Shown here piece by piece: positions 54,111-63,343 of a stretch of DNA of 64,000 nucleotides (its first letter is position 1; each line of letters starts with the position of its first letter). Source of the stretch: Rhizobiaceae bacterium MnEN-MB40S (GTDB lineage Bacteria > Pseudomonadota > Alphaproteobacteria > Rhizobiales > Rhizobiaceae); assembly GCA_024343425.1 (NCBI GenBank), contig BRLC01000004.1, positions 186,001 through 250,000 of the forward strand, given 5' to 3'. A program made the position numbers and the translations under genes. The notes beneath the pieces are model-generated. The model did no database searches, was not told the origin of the DNA, and saw only the letters and a list, made by a program, of their open reading frames with translations.

Positions 54111-54974
54111 TCAGGACCTCACGGTTCCGAAACGCACGCCCTTTTCCTTCAGCCAGCGCCGATAGGCGACGGACGAGGAATCCGCGCGGGTCGGGATCTC
54201 GCGGCGCGGTTCGAGCGGCAGGAGCAACGGCCGCTGGTTTTCGACAATGATGCGGTCTTGCAGGAAGATCACCTGTTCGAAATGCAGGATCGAGGTATGC
54301 GACGACTGGTCGTCAACCAGATACATCACCGGTTGCGCGCGGCAGTAACCCTCTTCCATCGGCTGAATGAACAAGGCGATGGCGTCCAGCCGGTCCGGCG
54401 CCGTCGGACAGACCCGGTAGAGCATGACTGTGAAGGGCGACGGGACGCGATAGGTCAGGTGAACGAAATCGCCTTCGCTTTCCGTGGCCGCGATGCGCGG
54501 CTGGAAAAACGTGCAATTGGTGGCCCAAACCTCATCGACGTCGCGACGGATTTCGCTTCTGTAGACCGGAACTTCCGTATGAGGCTCGGCGCCCAGAATA
54601 TCCGTGTGGACAAACGGAAAATGCGCCATGTCGAGGAAATTCTCGACGACCCTCAGACCGGACGCGCGCATCGTCACCCAGCCGCAGGGCACGAAACGGC
54701 GGTCGGCCTCGTGCGATTCCTCGATCTCCACAATGTCCTTGTTCGGCGCGCCAAGCGTGGTGAAGACGCAGCCATAGCGCTCACGAACGGGAAGCGGCGG
54801 ACCGTGTTCGCCGTCCTCCGTCACCTCGCGGATCACCGGGGTTCCGCCCTCGTTGCGGTATAACTCGACATCCTGTCCGAGAAGCCGGGTGCGGACCGGC
54901 TTTGAGGTCAGATCCGTGGATGTTTCCACCGCGTACCAATCGTTGAGCACCGCCCTGTCCGTGGTCTTCGTCAT
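54111..54974 (-). CDS. Rieske-less mononuclear iron oxygenase subunit
   Basis: A 287-residue ring-hydroxylating-oxygenase alpha-type protein. The N-terminal region keeps the flanks of a Rieske domain (NDWYAVETS, DVELYRNEGG, then RERYGCVFTTLG) but the cluster-binding block with CxH and CxxH is absent. The mononuclear iron site is intact: Asp115, His118, His123 in NFLDMAHFPFVH and Asp240 in FLQDRIIVENQ. Thus it needs a Rieske cluster from another protein; the gene at 62606 in the same operon encodes one. NdmC of the caffeine N7-demethylase has the same lack. ATG 54974 has GGAAGGG upstream and is 1 bp after the amidohydrolase stop. Confidence 0.87.
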   Translation of the reverse strand: MTKTTDRAVLNDWYAVETSTDLTSKPVRTRLLGQDVELYRNEGGTPVIREVTEDGEHGPPLPVRERYGCVFTTLGAPNKDIVEIEESHEADRRFVPCGWVTMRASGLRVVENFLDMAHFPFVHTDILGAEPHTEVPVYRSEIRRDVDEVWATNCTFFQPRIAATESEGDFVHLTYRVPSPFTVMLYRVCPTAPDRLDAIALFIQPMEEGYCRAQPVMYLVDDQSSHTSILHFEQVIFLQDRIIVENQRPLLLPLEPRREIPTRADSSSVAYRRWLKEKGVRFGTVRS

Positions 54975-54975
54975 G

Positions 54976-56370
54976 TCACGACCCTTCCTGCCCGGCCTCG
55001 GTCCATTGTTTCGATCCGCCCGCATTGTCTGCAAGCCACGCCGCGCGGCGTTCGAAAAGGCCTGGCGCAACGCGGTGTATGTCCGCGATGATTTCGGACA
55101 GATCCCCGGTCTTCAACTCTCCATCGTCGACGAGTATCTGGCCGTTGACCATCGTCAGACAAACGTCGCCGCCGCGCACCGCATGGACGAGATTATGCTG
55201 GAGGTTGAAATACGGACCTTCGCCGAATAGCGGCGTCATGCGCGGCGTATCGGTCCGAACCGCGATGATATCGGCCTGCTTGCCTGTCTCGATGGAGCCG
55301 ACCTCGCTGTCGAGCCCGATCGCTTTTGCGCCCAGAATCGTCGCCATTCGCAGGCATTGCCAGCTGTCCATTGCGGCGGCGTCGCGATGCCTCAGCTTGC
55401 CGAGCAGCGAAGCGCCCTTCATTTCCTCGAACATGTCGAAATTGTTGTTTTCCTTTTCGCCGTCCGTTCCGAGCCCGACCGGCACCCCGGCTTCGAGCAT
55501 GTCCGAAATCGGCGCGATGCCGCTCGCAAGTTTCATGTTGCTGACCGGATTGTGGGCGACTGACACCGGCCGTTGCGAAATCAGCTCCACTTCGCTCTCG
55601 TCCAGCCAGACCGCGTGTGCGATCATCGCACGCGGCGTCTCGAAGAAGCCAAGATCCTCGAGCGCGAACATCGGCCGTTTGCCATAGCGTTTTTCGAATT
55701 CTGCGACCTCGATATCGGCCTCGCTGCAATGGGTGTGGAACCCCGTGCCGTGGCGCTTGGCCATCTCGATCGCCCGCTGCTGGCCGGCTTCATCCGCGTA
55801 GAAGAGATGCTCAAGCCCGACCCAGACGTTGACGCGCCCGCCGGCCTTGCGATGCCACTCCTCGATCAGCGCCTCGTTCATGTCCAGCGTGTCGAAATAG
55901 TCGTAATCCGGATGCTCGCCGACATAGGGGACGGCGACGAGACGGTTGCCGATCGCCTCGGCGGCCCTGGCGCTGCCGTCCATGTAGCGCCACATGTCGA
56001 CGACGGTCGTCGTTCCACCAAGCACCGATTCCGCATAGCAGAGACGGGAAGCGATCTCCGCCTCGTGCGGCTGCAGCATGCGATGCATCGGGTTGATGTG
56101 CAGGGTCAGCCAGTCCCAGACCGGCAGATGCTCCGCCGTGCCTCGAAGAAAGCCGGAATGGGCGTGGGCGTTGACGATGCCCGGCATCAGGAGCGCGTCG
56201 GGCAGATGCTTCACGGCGACGTCAGGATGGCGCGCCGACAGGTCCAAGCGGGCGCCGACGGCCTCGATACGACCGTCCCGCACCAGAACGGCGCCATCGG
56301 TAATGACCGTGTTGTCGTCATCCATCGTCAGCAGATAATTGCCGGAGAGGATCAGTTCGTCTGCAGACAT
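54976..56370 (-). CDS. TrzA/AtzA-type amidohydrolase (guanine-deaminase-like)
   Basis: A 464-residue amidohydrolase of the chlorohydrolase/deaminase group. Metal ligands are seen in PGIVNAHAHSGFLRG (HAH), TGFHTHCSEA, MIAHAVWLDE and GLGTDGEKENN. The family deaminates or dechlorinates triazines, guanine, S-adenosylhomocysteine or related rings. In this purine-type operon an aminopurine deaminase is the natural guess, but substrate residues cannot be read reliably. It overlaps the GMC oxidoreductase by 19 bp and runs directly into the oxygenase gene. It is cytoplasmic. Confidence 0.88.
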   Translation of the reverse strand: MSADELILSGNYLLTMDDDNTVITDGAVLVRDGRIEAVGARLDLSARHPDVAVKHLPDALLMPGIVNAHAHSGFLRGTAEHLPVWDWLTLHINPMHRMLQPHEAEIASRLCYAESVLGGTTTVVDMWRYMDGSARAAEAIGNRLVAVPYVGEHPDYDYFDTLDMNEALIEEWHRKAGGRVNVWVGLEHLFYADEAGQQRAIEMAKRHGTGFHTHCSEADIEVAEFEKRYGKRPMFALEDLGFFETPRAMIAHAVWLDESEVELISQRPVSVAHNPVSNMKLASGIAPISDMLEAGVPVGLGTDGEKENNNFDMFEEMKGASLLGKLRHRDAAAMDSWQCLRMATILGAKAIGLDSEVGSIETGKQADIIAVRTDTPRMTPLFGEGPYFNLQHNLVHAVRGGDVCLTMVNGQILVDDGELKTGDLSEIIADIHRVAPGLFERRAAWLADNAGGSKQWTEAGQEGS

Positions 56371-57965
56371 GCCGTCTCCTGTTCAGTCGGCGCGCCGACG
56401 CCATGTTCCGACAGTATGAAACTGGCGGCCCGCTCGCCGATCATGGTGACCGGGGCGTGGGTGTTGCAGGTGGGAATAACCGGAATGACGGACGCATCGG
56501 CGATCGAAAGCCCGTCCAGGCCGCGCACGTTCAGTCGCGGATCCACCACCGCCATTTCATCCGAGCCCATGGCGCAGGTTCCGCAGCAATGGAAAAAGGT
56601 CGAGCAGCCATTGCGAATGAACTCGATCGTCTCATTGCGGTTCATCCGGCGGTTGGGAATGGCGTATCCGCCGAATAGTTCCGCCAGTGCGCTGGTCTGC
56701 GACAACTCCATCATCGTGTCGACGGCGACAATCAGCGCTTCGAGATCGTCAGGCTCTGCAAGGAAATTGGGTTGGATTTCCAGCAGACCGTCCGGTTCCG
56801 CGCTCCAGAGGCGCAGATATCCCCGGCTCTTCGAATGCATCAGCCCGGCGCCGAATGAAAACAGGTCCCCGTCCGCATCGTAGCGGTCGCGCAGAGCCGG
56901 TTCGGCGCTGTTGCCCTGCACCGGAAAGGCATGGACGTCCGGTTGGGCGAGATCAGGCCGTGATTTCCAGTTGATCATCGTGCCGCCGCCATTGTCGGTC
57001 ATTGGACCAAGCGGCGACTTCGAACGGAACACGCAAGCCTGCACAAGCGGGTGGTCCTGGAAATTGCGTCCGACGCCCGGCAGCGCGCATTTGACCGGCA
57101 AGCGCAGCCGGTGCAGTTCTTCCGGATCGCCGATGCCGGACATCATCAGAAGCCGCGGCGTGTCGATCGCGCCCAGCGCCAGGATCACGTGGGCGCTGGC
57201 GCGCGTCTCATAGATGCCGCCTGCACCAGTATGCCGCACCCCAACGCAGCGCGCTCCGTCCAGAAGAAGCCCGATCGCCTGCGAACCGGTGAGGATCGTC
57301 AGCCGCTCCTCATCGAGAATCGGCTTCAGATAGCCGTCCGCGGAACTGTGCCGCCGTCCCGAACTTATGTTGAAGTTCGACGGCGCCGCGCCCTCATTGT
57401 CCGGGCCGTTCGGATCGTCGATGACGGGAATGCCGAGTTCCGCAGCGGCCTCCATCATGCCGCGAGCGACCGGATGCAGGCTGCGGCTCGTCTCGATCCG
57501 CAAGGGTCCGCCGGCGCCGCGATAGTCGGTCGCCCCGCCCTCCCAGTCCTCGCAACGGCGGAACCAGGGCAGCACATCTTCGAAGCTCCAGCCCTCGGCA
57601 CCGGCGTCCGCCCAGGCGTCGTAGTCGCGCGGATGCCCGCGATACCACATCAGCGCATTGATGCTGCTCGAACCGCCCAGCACCTTGCCGCGCGGAATGC
57701 CGATCACCCGGTTGTTGACGAGCGGCGTCGGCGCGTAATTGTAACCCCAGTCGTACTGGCTGCGACCAAGCGGAACCCACCGCGACGGATCTTCGATTTC
57801 GGGCACGCCGAAGCCGCTGTCGCCGGCCTCGATCAAAAGCACGGTGGCGTCGCTGCCGTCGATGAGCCGCCGCGCCACCACGGACCCGCCGGAGCCGCCG
57901 CCGACCACGATGAAATCGTATTCCGGCAGAAGCGGTCGTTTCGGTATGGTCGTGCCTGCTGTCAT
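56352..57965 (-). CDS. GMC-family FAD oxidoreductase (alcohol/choline dehydrogenase-like)
   Basis: A 537-residue flavoprotein with FAD fold YDFIVVGGGSGGSVVARRL, the GMC signature GKVLGGSSSINALMWYRG near residue 95, and the C-terminal active-site block FFHCCGTCAMGSDEM, whose His is the catalytic base. It oxidises a primary alcohol to an aldehyde or acid, passing electrons to a quinone or O2. In this operon it may process a side-chain alcohol or a released product of the oxygenase step. It overlaps the amidohydrolase by 19 bp; the ComE-like gene ends 31 bp upstream. Confidence 0.9.
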   Translation of the reverse strand: MTAGTTIPKRPLLPEYDFIVVGGGSGGSVVARRLIDGSDATVLLIEAGDSGFGVPEIEDPSRWVPLGRSQYDWGYNYAPTPLVNNRVIGIPRGKVLGGSSSINALMWYRGHPRDYDAWADAGAEGWSFEDVLPWFRRCEDWEGGATDYRGAGGPLRIETSRSLHPVARGMMEAAAELGIPVIDDPNGPDNEGAAPSNFNISSGRRHSSADGYLKPILDEERLTILTGSQAIGLLLDGARCVGVRHTGAGGIYETRASAHVILALGAIDTPRLLMMSGIGDPEELHRLRLPVKCALPGVGRNFQDHPLVQACVFRSKSPLGPMTDNGGGTMINWKSRPDLAQPDVHAFPVQGNSAEPALRDRYDADGDLFSFGAGLMHSKSRGYLRLWSAEPDGLLEIQPNFLAEPDDLEALIVAVDTMMELSQTSALAELFGGYAIPNRRMNRNETIEFIRNGCSTFFHCCGTCAMGSDEMAVVDPRLNVRGLDGLSIADASVIPVIPTCNTHAPVTMIGERAASFILSEHGVGAPTEQETACLQTN

Positions 57966-57996
57966 CTCTGGCTAAGGTTTCCCCGGCTGAGCGCCT

Positions 57997-58605
57997 CTAG
58001 TTGTGTTCGCTCGGACCCATGATCACCACGCCCTCCGTCTCTTCGACATGGCGCACGAAAATGTACTTGTCCTCGCGGCCGTCCGAGTGCTTGCGGCGAA
58101 TGTCCGGTTCGACCGTGCCGGCGACCTTGGCGACCACCACGTAAGGAACATCGGCTGCGAGCCCCGTTGCGCAATGCGAGTCGAATTCTTCAAGCGTGTG
58201 CGCGGTGAAGGCGTTCTCGACGCCGGCGCCGCGCGCGATCGCGGCGATATCGACCCTGCCCGACGCCGTATGCGTCGGCGGCCCGCCGATCGACTGGTAG
58301 CATTCATTGTCCCAGACGACGACGAAGAGGTTTTTCGGCTGTTCATTGCCGAGGGTCGCCAGGATGCCGAGGTTGAACATCATGCCGCCGTCGGTGTCGA
58401 GCGAGACGATGCGGCGGTGGGGAAGGCCGGCGGCCAGACCGAAGGCTTCCGGCGTCACGCATCCGAGCTGCTGCTGGAACAGGCTGGCGGCGCGCATATG
58501 CGGCGCTGCGTTGTACCATTCGTCGACGCTGGCCCCGAGCGACAGGATCACCAGTTCGTCTTTCAACCGGGCGGCCAGCGCCTTCATGCAGTCATAGCGT
58601 TTCAT
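57997..58605 (-). CDS. ThDP-binding decarboxylase beta subunit (ComE/phosphonopyruvate-decarboxylase-like)
   Basis: A 202-residue subunit carrying the diphosphate-binding part of a thiamine diphosphate enzyme. The GDG-type motif reads SLDTDGGMMFNLG and is followed at the usual distance by VVVWDNECYQSIGG. It matches ComE and the C-terminal half of phosphonopyruvate decarboxylase. Its ATG overlaps the alpha-subunit stop (ATGA). With the 58602 gene it should form a 2-oxoacid decarboxylase, such as for sulfopyruvate or phosphonopyruvate in known members; here the 2-oxoacid could come from the purine side chain, which is not established. Confidence 0.85.
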   Translation of the reverse strand: MKRYDCMKALAARLKDELVILSLGASVDEWYNAAPHMRAASLFQQQLGCVTPEAFGLAAGLPHRRIVSLDTDGGMMFNLGILATLGNEQPKNLFVVVWDNECYQSIGGPPTHTASGRVDIAAIARGAGVENAFTAHTLEEFDSHCATGLAADVPYVVVAKVAGTVEPDIRRKHSDGREDKYIFVRHVEETEGVVIMGPSEHN

Positions 58606-59102
58606 CGCACCACCTCGCCGCCAAGCGCCACCGCCGAATGGTAATAGGCCGAATAGGACCACTCATAGGCGTTGACGATCGCCTGCTCGATCCGCTCTTC
58701 CTCGCGCACGACGTCGTAGGGGATGCGCAGGGCGTTCAGCACCGGCTCCATCGTAATGCCGTGGGGAATGGCCCACCAGTTGTTTTCACCCAGTTCGCCG
58801 CGATAGCTCATCAGCATGACGACCGGAATTCCGGCGCCCAGCCCCATGCGCGCAAGCGGTTCGACCGAGGCGCGCAGTCCGGAATTCTCCATGACCAGCG
58901 CCGCGCGCTTGCCTGACAGAAACACGCCGCCGCAGATGGCCGCGCCCTCGCCCTCGTTCGTCACCCGGATGGTGCGGATGTCCGGATCGGCGTCGAGCGC
59001 CGGATAAAGTTCCTTGAAAAGCGAGTCGGGCAGGTAGCAGACGATGCTGACTCCCGCCCTTTTCAGTCCGCGTATCACCGCGTCTACAGCTGTTTTTTTC
59101 AT
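58602..59102 (-). CDS. ThDP-binding decarboxylase alpha subunit (ComD-like)
   Basis: A 166-residue subunit with the pyrimidine-binding domain of ThDP enzymes. The N1'-activating Glu lies in VTNEGEGAAICGG, and the strand RAALVMENSGLRAS is typical of ComD. Together with the ComE-like subunit it makes one full active site. ATG 59102 is preceded by GAGGA at 7 bp; an in-frame TTG two codons upstream is less likely. The start is 101 bp from the LysR gene, a gap with no obvious signal. Confidence 0.85.
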   Translation of the reverse strand: MKKTAVDAVIRGLKRAGVSIVCYLPDSLFKELYPALDADPDIRTIRVTNEGEGAAICGGVFLSGKRAALVMENSGLRASVEPLARMGLGAGIPVVMLMSYRGELGENNWWAIPHGITMEPVLNALRIPYDVVREEERIEQAIVNAYEWSYSAYYHSAVALGGEVVR

Positions 59103-59202
59103 GCGCAATCCTCGTTGTCGGCCGAGAATCGCAAAATCGAGTTGTTCGGAATAGTGCCTGATTTCCGATCATTGAATTGCGTAAAAGGCAACAAGTCCGT
59201 CA

Positions 59203-60156
59203 TCAGACCGCGGCCTCCGCCAGCGCCGGCGCCGAATTCACGGATCGCTCGATGGATTGCGCCAGCAATCTGCCGAGCGCCGCCGCCGCGTCCGACATCT
59301 CGCGCTCGGATCGCGACAGCAACATCAGCTTGCGTGTGGGAACCTTGGGATCGCGCAAGGGCACAAAAATCAGCGTCCCGTTGCGAATTTCCTCCTCGAC
59401 GCCGATCTGTGTCTGCAGCACCGTGCCGAGATTGCGGCGCGCGAGCTCCACCATCAGTTCGATGGAATTGGTGCGCGACCGGCGCGTCAGGTCGATCAGG
59501 GTCTGGCTGAAGGCCTCCTCGACGGAGGCGCCCAGCATGAGGCTGGAATCGGATAGGATGACGCGTTCGCCGGACAAATCGAACAGCTTCAGGCTCCGCC
59601 GGCCGGCGAAGCGGCTGCCGGGCAATGCGACCACGCCCAACGGCAGGGAGGCGCTCGCGATGCGCCGGATCGAACGCGGCGTATTCACGTCGAAGGCGAC
59701 GGCGAGATCGCAATCGCCTTCGTGCACGGCGTCCGCCGCCTGCTGAGACCCCGTGACCTTTATGTCCACCACGATGGCCGGATAGCGCTTCCAGAATTCC
59801 TCCAGAACCGCCGGCATCTGGCCCCGCGCGACGCTCTCCACCACGCTGATCGAAACCGTGCCGCGTTGCAGGCCGTGCAGTTCGTTGATCTCGCTGCACG
59901 CGCGGCCGAGTTCGGACAGGCTGATGCGGGCGTGATAGAGCAGCAGTTCGCCGGCGCTAGTCAGTTTTAGCCGCTGGCGCACCCGCTCGAAGAGCGGCGT
60001 GCCCAGTTCCTCTTCCAGTTGCCGGATGATCCGGCTGACGGATGAAGGCGCGACATTCATCGCCTGGGCTGCCTGACGGATCGACCCCAGCTTCGCGACG
60101 AGCTGGAAGTAGTGTGTCCGCGTTGCGACAAGCCCGAGGCGATAGGGTTCCATCAT
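59203..60156 (-). CDS. LysR-family transcriptional regulator
   Basis: A 317-residue LTTR: N-terminal helix-turn-helix ([44 protein letters not shown] quoted in parts across residues 18-62) and a C-terminal ligand-binding domain. It overlaps the adenine deaminase stop by 4 bp, so it lies within the operon rather than divergent from it, which is unusual for LTTRs. It likely controls this operon, responding to the imported compound or a product. The AT-rich inverted repeat near 63709-63738 is a candidate target. Confidence 0.92.
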   Translation of the reverse strand: MMEPYRLGLVATRTHYFQLVAKLGSIRQAAQAMNVAPSSVSRIIRQLEEELGTPLFERVRQRLKLTSAGELLLYHARISLSELGRACSEINELHGLQRGTVSISVVESVARGQMPAVLEEFWKRYPAIVVDIKVTGSQQAADAVHEGDCDLAVAFDVNTPRSIRRIASASLPLGVVALPGSRFAGRRSLKLFDLSGERVILSDSSLMLGASVEEAFSQTLIDLTRRSRTNSIELMVELARRNLGTVLQTQIGVEEEIRNGTLIFVPLRDPKVPTRKLMLLSRSEREMSDAAAALGRLLAQSIERSVNSAPALAEAAV

Positions 60157-61955
60157 GCGGTCTCGAACAAAGGCACGGTTTCCATTTCAGGCACGAGCAC
60201 CAGTCCCATATCGGTAATCCGGATTTCGGGAATGACCGAAAGCGGAATGAGGTTGAAGCCCATATAGGCGATGGTGCAGCCGGCCTTTTCCCATTCGACC
60301 TTCAGCGCCTTGACCTCTTCGGCGACCTCGCCCACGCGCTTGTCGGAAAGCAGGCCGGCGATCGGCAGCGGCAGCATCGCCTTGACCTCGCCGTCGGCGA
60401 CCACGCAGACCCCGCCCTGATGGTCCTCGATCGCCCGGAGCGCCACCTGCATGTCGGCCTCGTTGGTGCCGGCGATGATGATGTTGTGGCTGTCGTGGCC
60501 GACGGAGGACGCGACGGCGCCCTGCTTCAGGCCGAAATTGTTGAGCAGGCCGCGCGAGATGTTGCCGTTTGATTTGCCGTGCCGCTCGATTACGCTGACG
60601 AAGCACAGGTCATGCCGGTCGAAATGCGACTGCCAGTCATTGGCCGGATCCAGCGTAATCTTCACATGTCCGAGTTCGATGCCCGGCAGTTCCGTCCGGA
60701 TGGCGTGCGCGGTCACCTTTTCCGTCGGCAACTCCGGAGCGAGCCTGATTTCAGCCGGCAGCTTGACCGTATGATAGGCCGCCTCCGGATAGCGGTACGG
60801 ATTCGACAGCGCCGCGTCGAGCAGCGGCGTGATCGCCTTGTCTTCCACCATGAGTTCGCCGCCGTACCAGGTGTTCACCGGCTCCAGATCGTCGGTCAGA
60901 AGCACGACGTCGGCGCGCCGCCCGCCGCCCATGCCGCCGAATTCGTTTTCCATGCCGTAGCGCGTCGCGCCGTGCAGCGAACCCATCGACCAGGCCTGTT
61001 CCCGAGTCATGCCGGCTTTGACTGCCTGCCGCGTCACCCAGTCCTGCCCGAAGATCAGCAGGTCGTCGGCGTCGCGATCGTCCGTGCACACGCAGATGCG
61101 CTTGTGCGATGCGCCGAGTTCGGTGATCGTCTTGATGGCTTCCGGCAGGCTGTGCCATGGCGTCGTCGGCGGACCGCCCCGCAGGAACAGCCAGATGCCG
61201 GCTTCGAGCAGGTCGTCGGCGATCTCGCGATCGATCGCCTCATGCGTGTCGGTCACGCCGGCGGCGGCGTAGGCCGCGACAAACTGGCGCCCGTAGATAT
61301 GGCCGCAGACTGGCCGGCCGCGCTCAAGGGCTGCGGCAATGATGGCGTGGCTGCGTTCGTCGCTCATGGCCACCGGCACGAAATCCATCTTTTCGCCGAG
61401 CGCCACGGCCTCCGGCCATTTGTCGAAGATCGCGGCGATCTTGTCCGGCGTCAGGTCGCCGCCGGCGGTCTCGAGTTCCGGCGAAGTCGCCGGCACGGTG
61501 CTCGGAACGGTCAGGAAGATCGAAAGCGGCGCCTGTCGCGCGTCCTCGAGCATCGCCTCGACGCCGGCGACGTCCATCACGTTGCCGATCTCGTGGCTGT
61601 CGCAGAAGATCGTCGTCGTGCCGTTGAGAAGCGCCGCCTCCGCATAGGCGCAGGCCGTAATCATGCTGGACTCGACATGGATATGCGGATCCACCAGCCC
61701 CGGAGCGATGATGCCGCCGGCGGCGTCGTAGATCTTTGCGCCGCCGCCCTTGTAGGTTCCCTTTGGCTGCACGGCGGCGATCCGCCCGCCGGATATCCAG
61801 ATTTCCTTGTCCGGCAAAATGCGTTCGGAATAGGTCGAGAGCACCCTTGCGTCTCCGATCACGAGGTCCGGCTCCTGCCGGCCGAACGCCACATCGGCGA
61901 GCTTGCGTGTCATAGTGGAAAGAGGGGCGACTGAAAATCGTGTAATGGTGCTCAT
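60153..61955 (-). CDS. ade: Adenine deaminase
   Basis: A 600-residue canonical adenine deaminase, converting adenine to hypoxanthine and ammonia with a bimetal centre. Motifs are intact: [14 protein letters not shown] with His91 and His93, [31 protein letters not shown] and the C-terminal [13 protein letters not shown]. Length matches E. coli Ade (588). It overlaps the downstream LysR gene by 4 bp. A second, more divergent paralog lies at 48590, so the two probably deaminate different aminopurines. Confidence 0.94.
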   Translation of the reverse strand: MSTITRFSVAPLSTMTRKLADVAFGRQEPDLVIGDARVLSTYSERILPDKEIWISGGRIAAVQPKGTYKGGGAKIYDAAGGIIAPGLVDPHIHVESSMITACAYAEAALLNGTTTIFCDSHEIGNVMDVAGVEAMLEDARQAPLSIFLTVPSTVPATSPELETAGGDLTPDKIAAIFDKWPEAVALGEKMDFVPVAMSDERSHAIIAAALERGRPVCGHIYGRQFVAAYAAAGVTDTHEAIDREIADDLLEAGIWLFLRGGPPTTPWHSLPEAIKTITELGASHKRICVCTDDRDADDLLIFGQDWVTRQAVKAGMTREQAWSMGSLHGATRYGMENEFGGMGGGRRADVVLLTDDLEPVNTWYGGELMVEDKAITPLLDAALSNPYRYPEAAYHTVKLPAEIRLAPELPTEKVTAHAIRTELPGIELGHVKITLDPANDWQSHFDRHDLCFVSVIERHGKSNGNISRGLLNNFGLKQGAVASSVGHDSHNIIIAGTNEADMQVALRAIEDHQGGVCVVADGEVKAMLPLPIAGLLSDKRVGEVAEEVKALKVEWEKAGCTIAYMGFNLIPLSVIPEIRITDMGLVLVPEMETVPLFETA

Positions 61956-61973
61956 CGCGACAAATATCCTGCT

Positions 61974-62606
61974 TCAGTGATAGTCGGGAATGCCGGGCAT
62001 GGTGGTGAAGTTTTCAAGGTTGCGGAACCGCCTGATCCATCGCCGAAGCGCCGGGAATTCGTCGTGGTCGATTCCGAAATCGCGGCTGAGCGCAAACGAC
62101 GGGAAGAGAGCGAGATCGGCAAGCGTGACGTGTTCGCCGACGAACCACTCACCGTGTTCATAGCCGCGCTTCGTCATGTGATCGTCCATGATGCGGAACG
62201 CATTCCGGCTCGCCTCTTTCAGCGGGGCGTCTACGCCGGTCGTCCCGAACAGGGCCTGCACCCGCGCCTGCGAAGCCGGCTGGAGATCCAGGGTCGAGAA
62301 ATTGAGCCACATCATGACGCGGCCGAAATCGGCGGCGTCTTTCGGCAACCATGTGTTCGCGCCGTCATAGGCGCGCGCCAGATAGGCGAGCAGCGCCTCC
62401 GTTCCGTGCAGGACCAGATCGCCATCTCTCATGACAGGCAGCCGTCCAAGCGGGTTCAGGGCAAGCATGGGAGGCTGCTTTTCCTCTTCGCCCGGCACCA
62501 TGTCGATCGCGTGCGGCGCCCATTCCAGGCCCAGCATCGTCAGCAGCAACCGAACCCGGTAACAGTGCTCGTCGAGTTCGTAATCGTACAGCGTGATCGC
62601 GGCCAT
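61974..62606 (-). CDS. Glutathione S-transferase family protein
   Basis: A 210-residue GST: thioredoxin-fold N-terminus (LYDYELDEHCYRVRLLLTML, then NPLGRLPVMRDGDLVLHGTEAL in two parts over residues 5-75) and an all-helical C-terminus with FVGEHVTLADLALFP. The stop of the Rieske gene and the ATG of this gene share one base (TGATG). In the NdmCDE complex of caffeine degraders a GST-like protein (NdmE) holds the split oxygenase together; this gene sits directly after the operon's Rieske gene, so a structural role is proposed rather than detoxification. Confidence 0.9.
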   Translation of the reverse strand: MAAITLYDYELDEHCYRVRLLLTMLGLEWAPHAIDMVPGEEEKQPPMLALNPLGRLPVMRDGDLVLHGTEALLAYLARAYDGANTWLPKDAADFGRVMMWLNFSTLDLQPASQARVQALFGTTGVDAPLKEASRNAFRIMDDHMTKRGYEHGEWFVGEHVTLADLALFPSFALSRDFGIDHDEFPALRRWIRRFRNLENFTTMPGIPDYH

Positions 62607-63343
62607 CAGGCGACCTCCGCCGTCGTCATGGGCGCAGACGCGGCCTTTTCAGGCGCGCCGTCTTCCAGGCTCCGCCGCAGGGTTTCCAGCCACGTGGAAA
62701 AGTGCGCCTGACCGGCGCCGGCGTAGGTCGCCTGCGGTCCTGCGATCATGACATGGAGCGCTGTTTGCGAAGGATTGACCCGCTGAACGCCGATAAAAAG
62801 CCGGTCCTCGCCAGTCGTCAGAGTCCAGACAGTGTCAGAGAGAGCGGCAAAATCGGTTCCTTCCTCCGAAGCCGAGAAGCCAGGCAGTGATGCGGTTTCC
62901 AGCGCCTCGCGGACGAAGGCGGCCGGACAATCGATGTAAAGGCTGCGCAGAGCGGTAACCTGGTCTGTTTCGCCGGGAATTGCTTCGTCCGGAACCTCTT
63001 CGGACAAGGTCGACCAGATGACGCCGTTGGCCTCCTTTGTCGCATAGGTCATCACCTTGATCGTCTGCGGCACGTCGAGATCGGGATGCGCGGGGATGTA
63101 CTGGCACTGGCCGGCCGTATCATATTGCCATCCATGATAGAGGCAGGCGATATGGTCGCCGCGGACAAAGCCGAAACTCATGCGCATGCCGCGATGCGGG
63201 CAGCGGTCTTCCCAGGCATGCGCCTTGCCGCTGGTGTCACGCCACACCACCACTTCCTTGCCGTCGACCACCGCGCCGGCTGAAGCGCCTGCTTCGATCT
63301 CCGACGAAAGGGCCACAGGTATCCAAACGGTCGGCGCCGTCAT
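62606..63343 (-). CDS. Rieske 2Fe-2S protein lacking an oxygenase iron site
   Basis: A 245-residue protein with a complete Rieske domain: Cys48-x-His50 in DRCPHRG and Cys67-x2-His70 in ACLYHGW, in the oxygenase-type arrangement. The C-terminal part (about 95-245) has the size of a shrunken catalytic domain but no DxxHx(3-4)H mononuclear iron site. It therefore complements the Rieske-less oxygenase at 54111. The frame overlaps the small upstream gene by 4 bp and the GST gene by 1 bp. A ferredoxin or reductase partner is not in the window. The electron-donor role is inferred. Confidence 0.88.
   Translation of the reverse strand: MTAPTVWIPVALSSEIEAGASAGAVVDGKEVVVWRDTSGKAHAWEDRCPHRGMRMSFGFVRGDHIACLYHGWQYDTAGQCQYIPAHPDLDVPQTIKVMTYATKEANGVIWSTLSEEVPDEAIPGETDQVTALRSLYIDCPAAFVREALETASLPGFSASEEGTDFAALSDTVWTLTTGEDRLFIGVQRVNPSQTALHVMIAGPQATYAGAGQAHFSTWLETLRRSLEDGAPEKAASAPMTTAEVA

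Noticed and set aside
47432-61955. Possible allantoin/urate ring-opening genes in the purine-type operon
   Set aside because: No urate oxidase, allantoinase or ureidoglycolate enzyme motifs were found; the M20 gene is closer to dipeptidases than to allantoate amidohydrolase.
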